Positions 1-2,870 of a stretch of DNA of 5,881 nt are shown here, piece by piece. Source of the stretch: JAABRU01 sp050180235 (GTDB taxonomy: Bacteria; Desulfobacterota; Desulfobacteria; Desulfobacterales; Desulfococcaceae); NCBI GenBank assembly GCA_050180235.1, contig JBFXEJ010000185.1, positions 1 to 5,881 on the forward strand, read 5' to 3'. The first letter of the stretch is position 1; the number at the start of each line of letters is the position of its first letter. The position numbers were made by a program, and so were the translations under genes. The notes under the pieces are model-generated. The model made no database searches, had not been told where the DNA came from, and worked only from the letters and a program-made list of their open reading frames with translations.

Positions 1-2
1 AC

Positions 3-185
3 ATTGAACGCTTCAACTGCACACTGCGTCAGAGATGCCCGAATTTGGTAAGAAAAACGCTTTCTTTCAGCCGTGATGATGATTTTCATAAAATCCGTAT
101 CCGAAGTTTTATTGATCATTATAATTTGGTAGTGGGACTGCTCATACTGATTTTTTTAATATATAAATCAATATGTTATTTATAA
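3..185 (+). CDS. IS1-family transposase, C-terminal fragment with altered tail
   Basis: The open frame enters from the left edge and reads IERFNCTLRQRCPNLVRKTL, then SFS and a stretch ending in FIDHYN. This is the conserved C-terminus of IS1-family DDE transposases: the ERFN-x-TLRQR segment probably carries the catalytic glutamate, followed by the LVRKTLSFS and HYN motifs. From residue 43 of the fragment onward the frame reads into the inserted MITE and ends in an unrelated hydrophobic tail (VVGLLILIFLIYKSICYL) with a TAA at 183-185. Skipping the insert restores FIDHYNFTLSA and a TGA at 341-343. Whether the altered protein still works is unknown; the change lies after the recognisable catalytic motif. 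The N-terminus and first two acidic residues lie outside the window. Confidence 0.75.
   Translation: MERFNCTLRQRCPNLVRKTLSFSRDDDFHKIRIRSFIDHYNLVVGLLILIFLIYKSICYL
120..127. repeat. Left target-site duplication of the MITE
   Basis: TATAATTT directly abuts the outer GGTAGTGGG end of the MITE at 128 and is matched exactly by 320-327 on the other side. It lies in the transposase codons for Tyr-Asn-Phe, so it also marks the original coding frame. Confidence 0.8.
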
Positions 186-319
186 TCAGTATAAGCAGTA
201 TCATGGATGTATCGTATAACTATTTGTATTTATTATGTATAGACAAAAATCAGTATATTTTTTAAAATATAATAATATCAAATAGTTAATTTTTTGTCAG
301 TATGTGCAGACCCACTACC
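128..319. mobile_element. 192-bp MITE-like element with IS1-type terminal repeats
   Basis: The terminal inverted repeats at 128-151 and 296-319 (read inward) both begin GGTAGTGGG and agree at 21 of 24 positions by my count. The element is bounded by an exact 8-bp direct repeat TATAATTT (120-127 and 320-327), a length typical of IS1-family insertion. The interior is AT-rich and has no credible gene. A second, internal inverted repeat (CTGCTCATACTGATT at 138-152 against AATCAGTATAAGCAG at 184-198, 14 of 15 paired) could fold the left end into a hairpin. The ends also match the end of the host IS (334-357) at 21 of 24 positions, so an IS1-family transposase of the same type probably mobilises it in trans. 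The alternative, a decayed internal-deletion derivative of such an IS, is not excluded. Confidence 0.8.
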
Positions 320-327
320 TATAATTT
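320..327. repeat. Right target-site duplication of the MITE
   Basis: This is an exact second copy of TATAATTT, immediately after the CCCACTACC end of the MITE. Reading on from it restores Tyr-Asn-Phe-Thr-Leu-Ser-Ala and a TGA stop at 341-343 of the host transposase. Confidence 0.8.
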
Positions 328-333
328 TACATT

Positions 334-357
334 ATCAGCATGAAAAGTCCCACTACC
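334..357 (-). repeat. Right terminal inverted repeat of the host IS1-family element
   Basis: Read on the minus strand it begins GGTAGTGGGACTTTTCATGC. The first 12 bases are identical to the MITE left end, and 21 of 24 match overall. It overlaps the restored transposase stop codon region, as is usual at IS1-type right ends. Confidence 0.65.
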
Positions 358-480
358 CGAAAATTTTTGTTTTCCTACTTAAAAGTTTCAGAAAATTATT
401 GTTCAGTGAGCCAGTTTCAAAACCTCACAAAACCGTCACACCTGTGAAAGCCGGTCTCCGGAACTGACTGAAAACACCGG

Positions 481-504
481 ATTCCGGCTTACGCGGGAAT
501 GACG
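481..504. repeat. Dispersed palindromic repeat of the ATTCC...GGAAT type
   Basis: The sequence ATTCCGGCTTACGCGGGAAT followed by GACG is an imperfect palindrome with ATTCC and GGAAT arms. It matches the general form of small repeats scattered through many proteobacterial genomes (the Neisseria dRS3 type is the best-known example). It is the only structure I recognise in the 358-564 gap. The rest of that gap shows no gene, although an in-frame ATG at 499 lies inside the repeat and is not a credible start. Confidence 0.5.
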
Positions 505-550
505 CTGACTGACTTTTGCAAATGGCTCCGGTTTATTTTTTTGCAGACCA

Positions 551-556
551 AAGGAG
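551..556 (+). promoter_or_regulatory. Ribosome binding site fixing the start at 565
   Basis: AAGGAG lies 8 bases before the ATG at 565, ideal spacing. The earlier in-frame ATG at 499 sits inside a dispersed palindrome and has no comparable site, so 565 is preferred. Confidence 0.7.
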
Positions 557-564
557 ACCAGCCC

Positions 565-990
565 ATGCAGAACAATGACAATGACATTGAAGAAATCATT
601 TCCCGGCCAATGACAGATGAGGAACGGTATTATGCGGAGCAGTTTTGCAAAGAACTGGTGGAAAGCGTAAAACGCATTGAAGAAACAGCAAAATATCTGA
701 TCGGTTCGAGTTCCGCAACATCGGGCCTGTATCTGGCCGCGTTCAAACTGTCTTTCGGTGATGCCAAAGCCCAGTTTGTCTGGCTGATTCCCTTTCTCTG
801 CTGGACAGCGGCAATTGTTTTTCTGATTCTGACCCTGCTTCCCCGGAAATACGAAACCGGAAAAAATGAGCCAGCGTCTTACAAAGCCGCTTTTATGAAA
901 GCCCGGACAGTCAAATATCACAGACTTGGCTGGGGAGCAGGATTTTTTGTTTTGGGTATTCTGACAGCGGCTTATCCTTTTGTGAAATAA
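565..990 (+). CDS. Small two-helix inner-membrane protein, function unknown
   Basis: The 141-residue protein starts at an ATG with a good AAGGAG site. The N-terminal half (about residues 1-50) is hydrophilic, acidic and helical in character (DIEEIISRPMTDEERYYAEQ, then KELVESVKRIEETAKYL). Residues 71-93 form a strong transmembrane helix (FVWLIPFLCW...LTLLP), followed by a basic linker (KYETGKNE...KARTVKYHRL) and a second helix at about 121-139 (LGWGAGFFVLGILTAAYPFV). There is no signal peptide, so the N-terminal region probably faces the cytoplasm. The plan of a cytoplasmic helical sensor region plus two helices resembles small 2TM effector or pore proteins of bacterial conflict systems, but I recognise no family and this is analogy only. 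It is followed after 70 bp by a probable antitoxin gene, probably with its own ribosome binding site. Confidence 0.75.
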   Translation: MQNNDNDIEEIISRPMTDEERYYAEQFCKELVESVKRIEETAKYLIGSSSATSGLYLAAFKLSFGDAKAQFVWLIPFLCWTAAIVFLILTLLPRKYETGKNEPASYKAAFMKARTVKYHRLGWGAGFFVLGILTAAYPFVK

Positions 991-1049
991 ACTGTTGAGG
1001 AATCGCTATAAAAAACATGTCTGCTTTGTCCGCCAACCTGAAGAAACAT

Positions 1050-1054
1050 GGAGG
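1050..1054 (+). promoter_or_regulatory. Ribosome binding site fixing the start at 1061
   Basis: GGAGG lies 6 bases before the ATG at 1061. An in-frame TTG at 995 would give a longer product but has no such site, and its extra residues do not look like the family. Confidence 0.7.
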
Positions 1055-1060
1055 CACAAA

Positions 1061-1369
1061 ATGATACAACTGCATGTAACTACTGATAAAGATAACATTA
1101 TCCCAATTATTCAGTCGGCAATAGAAGCCAAAATCAGAAGAACGGAAATCGGATTGCGAAAAACTGAGCAGGAAATCCGGAAATTTGAAACCAGGTACCG
1201 CGTTCTTTCAGAAAGATTTCTTGCAGAATATGCAGCAGAAGATTTGGAAGGCGGAGACGATGACTATGTCAGTTGGATGGGGGAAATACAGCTTCGGCAA
1301 AGCCTTGTAGAAGAGTTGCAGGCATTGAGAGAGATAGAATATGTTCCTCAGAGAATAACACAGCATTAA
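1061..1369 (+). CDS. Coiled-coil protein, probable antitoxin partner of a TumE-like toxin
   Basis: The product is 102 residues. A short N-terminal strand-like segment (MIQLHVTTDKDNIIPIIQSA) leads into a long charged helix (residues about 20-57, AIEAKIRRTEIGLRKTEQEI onward) with heptad-like spacing. An acidic segment follows (EDLEGGDDDYVSW) and a second helix rich in Leu and Glu. Small proteins with this pattern, helix then FL then an acidic stretch ending in a W-G-E motif, are what I recall directly upstream of DUF6516/TumE-like toxins, and such a gene starts 10 bp downstream here. The role of binding and neutralising the toxin is inferred from that neighbourhood; no DNA-binding motif is obvious. 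This gene is intact while its partner is frameshifted. Confidence 0.7.
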   Translation: MIQLHVTTDKDNIIPIIQSAIEAKIRRTEIGLRKTEQEIRKFETRYRVLSERFLAEYAAEDLEGGDDDYVSWMGEIQLRQSLVEELQALREIEYVPQRITQH

Positions 1370-1379
1370 CGAAAGCGTA

Positions 1380-1711
1380 TTGACAGGCTTTATCCTTTCT
1401 TCTGATATGAACAGCGATTTCAGAGGAGAAAAAATAGGATTGATAAAAGGCTTTGTTGTTTTTATTGATGGCTCAACGCTTTTTTTCAAAGAATATGTTG
1501 ATCTGCGCTATCCAATTGATAAAAAACGTATTCGTTTCATTATCAGGACAAATATTCGCAGTTAATCTTTCGCTATGATAATGCGTTGCACAAACCATCG
1601 CCCGGTTTTGATGACCATAAACACATCAGGAGTGAAATTGTTCCTGCCGGGATTACGAATCTGAAGGATATTCTGGATGAAATTATCACTGGATATTTTA
1701 TAATATATTGA
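1380..1711 (+). pseudogene. TumE-like (DUF6516) toxin, frameshifted
   Basis: The first frame runs from a TTG at 1380 (alternative ATG 1407) through GFVVFIDGSTLFFKEYVDLRYPIDKKRIRF and would stop at 1563-1565. Moving to the next frame from 1538 gives an uninterrupted continuation, HYQDKYSQLIFRYDNALHKP, then DDHKH and AGITNLKDILDEI, ending at a TGA at 1709-1711. Joined, the product is about 110 residues and follows the TumE/DUF6516 pattern as I know it: FKEY-x-D-x-RY, FHYQDK, LIFRYDNA.H, HKH and a C-terminal helix. The break is best explained by loss of one base in the CGTTTCAT run at about 1533-1540. The gene is probably an inactivated toxin, leaving the upstream antitoxin orphaned; a sequencing error is the alternative. 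Only weak ribosome binding sequence precedes the TTG. Confidence 0.72.
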
Positions 1712-1730
1712 TATAAACAGATTTTATATA

Positions 1731-1735
1731 AGGAG
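1731..1735 (+). promoter_or_regulatory. Ribosome binding site of the zinc-ribbon gene
   Basis: AGGAG lies 6 bases before the ATG at 1742, in an AT-rich leader that also overlaps the end of the broken toxin gene. A TATAAT at 1699-1704 could be a -10 box, but I see no convincing -35 partner. Confidence 0.65.
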
Positions 1736-1741
1736 TAATTC

Positions 1742-1942
1742 ATGTCAGATCAGAAAAAAGTTTTCAAAATCCATTGCACCAAATGCAAAAAAACCTTTCA
1801 TGTGAGTTATCAGATTGCGGAACCGGAGGCTGATGGCAAAGCCGATGTATGGGTGGAATGTCCGTATTGCAATGAAAGGCAGATAATCAACATTCCACGG
1901 AAATATGTCGAGAAGGATACACCGATTGTCAGGCATGAATAA
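1742..1942 (+). CDS. Small zinc-ribbon protein, function unknown
   Basis: This 66-residue soluble protein has two CxxC knuckles: Cys12/Cys15 in HCTKCKKTF and Cys40/Cys43 in ECPYCNER, 24 residues apart. That is the arrangement of a zinc ribbon binding a single zinc ion. Between them lies SYQIAEPEADGKADVWV, so the metal site probably joins two beta-hairpins. It has no fused catalytic domain and no membrane segment. Single zinc ribbons often bind nucleic acid or act as protein adaptors; which applies here is unknown. The start is well supported by AGGAG at 1731-1735. It stands between a decayed TA module and an intact-looking one, so it may be an independent passenger or part of the defence-like cluster. 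It is followed 26 bp later by a palindrome. Confidence 0.75.
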   Translation: MSDQKKVFKIHCTKCKKTFHVSYQIAEPEADGKADVWVECPYCNERQIINIPRKYVEKDTPIVRHE

Positions 1943-1967
1943 CCCGGATCGCACCCGGAAATCAAAC

Positions 1968-1989
1968 GCCCGGAAATTCATTGCCGGGC
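1968..1989. repeat. Palindromic leader motif, copy 1
   Basis: GCCCGG and CCGGGC arms enclose AAATTCATTG, giving a hairpin with one mismatch. It is nearly identical to the palindrome at 2814-2834 (20 of 22 positions over the aligned stretch) and ends 33 bp before the ATG at 2023. It could be a weak terminator for the zinc-ribbon gene, although no T-run follows, or a dispersed REP-like repeat. Confidence 0.6.
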
Positions 1990-2022
1990 TTCCGTGAAAC
2001 AGGAAGGAACAGAGGTAAAACC

Positions 2023-2241
2023 ATGCAAAGCGAACAACTGACCATCGCACACAGCCTGTATGCGTTTTATGAGAGTCTGCCTGACGACATTCAGCAGACT
2101 TTTTTGCAGAAGCTCTTCCAGAAACAGGGGGATAAACTGGAAAATCTGGCTTTTTATTTTGCCTGTCAGCAGGCCAAAGATGAAAATGAATTTTTGAGCG
2201 ACACCGAATGCCGGGATTTTATTGAAAGTCTGCCGCAATGA
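2023..2241 (+). CDS. Probable antitoxin of a RelE/ParE-type module
   Basis: The 72-residue protein starts at an ATG preceded by a modest AGAGGT at 2011-2016; an upstream in-frame TTG (1981) lies inside a palindrome and is unlikely. It is mostly helical and acidic, with MQSEQLTIAHSLYAFYESLP then DDIQQTFLQKLFQKQGDKLE, and ends in DFIESLPQ. I recognise no named antitoxin fold (no clear ribbon-helix-helix or helix-turn-helix). The call rests on its size, its position just upstream of a RelE-like toxin and the ATGA overlap with that gene, the usual translational coupling of TA pairs. It would act by binding the toxin, and probably represses its own operon. It may belong to the broad group of small antitoxins whose C-terminal half wraps the toxin. 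Confidence 0.7.
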   Translation: MQSEQLTIAHSLYAFYESLPDDIQQTFLQKLFQKQGDKLENLAFYFACQQAKDENEFLSDTECRDFIESLPQ

Positions 2242-2507
2242 AAATTCAGATCAGTAAAAGATTTGTGAAAGATACCAAAAAGATTGCCGATTCAAGAATA
2301 TTAGCGAAAATACGGCGGGTTTTGGAGCATACACAGGCTGCCGAAAGCATTTCGGAAATCACAGCGGTGGAGGAAATGTCCGGACATCCGAAATTTTATC
2401 GAATCAAATTTGATTACCGCTACCGCATAGGCATTTATTATGATGATGAAATTGTTCAATTTCTGAGAGTTGGCAGCAGAGAAGATTTTTATAAAAAATT
2501 CCCCTGA
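2238..2507 (+). CDS. RelE/ParE-superfamily toxin
   Basis: This 89-residue protein has the order of elements expected for RelE/ParE toxins. A first strand and helix (MKIQISKRFVKDTKKI) is followed by a second helix (ILAKIRRVLEHTQAAESI), a short loop with a charged segment (AVEEMSGHPKF), then three strands FYRIKFDYRYRIGIYY, EIVQFLRVGSR and the family-typical end EDFYKKFP. Arg55, Arg61, Arg63, Arg77 and Arg81 are candidates for RNA contacts as in RelE-type ribosome-dependent mRNA interferases; a ParE-type gyrase poison cannot be excluded. The ATG overlaps the TGA of the preceding gene by 4 bp, so the pair is co-translated. The frame is complete with no break. A hairpin lies just past the stop. 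Confidence 0.85.
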   Translation: MKIQISKRFVKDTKKIADSRILAKIRRVLEHTQAAESISEITAVEEMSGHPKFYRIKFDYRYRIGIYYDDEIVQFLRVGSREDFYKKFP

Positions 2508-2509
2508 CA

Positions 2510-2529
2510 CCCGAAAATAAATTTCCGGG
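2510..2529 (+). terminator. Hairpin just after the RelE-like toxin gene
   Basis: CCCGAAAA pairs with TTTCCGGG (8 positions, one A-C mismatch) around a TAAA loop, starting 3 bp after the stop at 2505-2507. There is no T-run behind it, so it is a weak or factor-assisted terminator at best. It shares the CCCGG-type arms of the palindromes at 1968 and 2814 and may be a diverged member of that repeat family. Confidence 0.4.
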
Positions 2530-2530
2530 C

Positions 2531-2665
2531 TATTATGTGTCGTCCTGATGGACGCTGTTTTGTCCCGCAGTAACATTTTCTGTAGGGTGGGCACATGTTT
2601 TTCCGTGCCCGCCAGCACCAGCCGGAATGGTGGGCAGCGCTCCGCTTCTGCCCACCCTACTATAC
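2531..2665. repeat. Tandem palindrome-rich repeat, unit A (135 bp)
   Basis: The unit starts TATTATGTGTCGTCC and ends CACCCTACTATAC; unit B follows directly. Inside are a small hairpin CGTCC-TGAT-GGACG (2540-2553) and a 12-bp perfect inverted repeat GTAGGGTGGGCA (2582-2593) / TGCCCACCCTAC (2649-2660). The latter encloses two smaller stems: GGTGGGCAC with GTGCCCGCC, and GGTGGGCA with TGCCCACC. GTAGGGTGGGCA-type palindromes are dispersed repeats I recall from several proteobacteria and cyanobacteria. No gene is credible here: reading frames across it are low-complexity and run through the palindromes. Confidence 0.8.
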
Positions 2666-2801
2666 TATTATGTGCCGTCCCGATGGGACGCTGTTTTGTC
2701 CCGCAGTAACATTTTCTGTAGGGTGGGCACATGTTTTTCCGTGTCCGCCAGCACCAGCCGGAATGGTGGGCAGCGCTCCGCTTCTGCCCACCCTACTATA
2801 C
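2666..2801. repeat. Tandem palindrome-rich repeat, unit B (136 bp)
   Basis: This near-identical second copy of the 2531-2665 unit has only a few differences visible. One is an extra base pair in the first hairpin, now CGTCCC-GAT-GGGACG, so both copies keep a perfect stem despite changed sequence. Another is GTGTCC in place of GTGCCC in one inner stem. The long inverted repeat is intact at 2718-2729 and 2785-2796. The copy probably arose by recent tandem duplication. Confidence 0.8.
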
Positions 2802-2813
2802 ATCCGAAAATAA

Positions 2814-2834
2814 CCCGGCAATTCATTGCCGGGC
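2814..2834. repeat. Palindromic leader motif, copy 2 (perfect)
   Basis: CCCGGCAAT (2814-2822) and ATTGCCGGG (2825-2833) are exact complements separated by TC. It matches the motif at 1968-1989 and lies 37 bp before the ATG at 2871; a half copy, GGAATTCATTGCCG, follows at 2844-2857. It could be an operator, an mRNA hairpin in the 5' leader, or a REP-like element. Confidence 0.65.
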
Positions 2835-2861
2835 GTAAATTACCGGAATTCATTGCCGCGA

Positions 2862-2866
2862 AAGGA
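2862..2866 (+). promoter_or_regulatory. Ribosome binding site of the CHAT-STAND-TPR gene
   Basis: AAGGA is followed by AAAC and the ATG at 2871. The spacing is slightly short but acceptable. The earlier in-frame TTG at 2826 lies within the palindrome at 2814-2834 and is rejected. Confidence 0.6.
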
Positions 2867-2870
2867 AAAC

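Larger units (their letters stand above)
1..357 (+). mobile_element. IS1-family insertion sequence, right-hand part (left end outside window)
   Basis: The element is identified by the C-terminal part of an IS1-type transposase at its left and by an inward-facing terminal repeat at 334-357. Read on the minus strand, that repeat starts GGTAGTGGGACT, which resembles the GGTAATG start of IS1 ends. A second mobile element (128-319) sits inside it, just before the transposase stop. With that insert removed, the transposase would end at a TGA at 341-343, 14 bp from the element tip, as expected for IS1-family elements whose reading frame runs almost to the right terminal repeat. The left end and outer target duplication are not visible, so full length and insertion site are unknown. 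Confidence 0.72.

Noticed and set aside
436..447. TCACA-CC-TGTGA dyad as a CRP site
   Set aside because: CRP half-sites are TGTGA then TCACA with a 6-bp spacer; here the order is reversed and the spacer is 2 bp.
499..564. ATG at 499 as start of the membrane protein gene
   Set aside because: It lies inside a dispersed palindrome and lacks a ribosome binding site, whereas the ATG at 565 has AAGGAG at ideal spacing.
1699..1704. TATAAT as a -10 promoter box for the zinc-ribbon gene
   Set aside because: The hexamer is perfect, but no reasonable -35 lies 16-18 bp upstream and the surrounding DNA is AT-rich, so chance is likely.
2531..2801. CRISPR array
   Set aside because: There are only two directly adjacent long copies with no unique spacers between them; the structure is a tandem duplication of a palindromic repeat.
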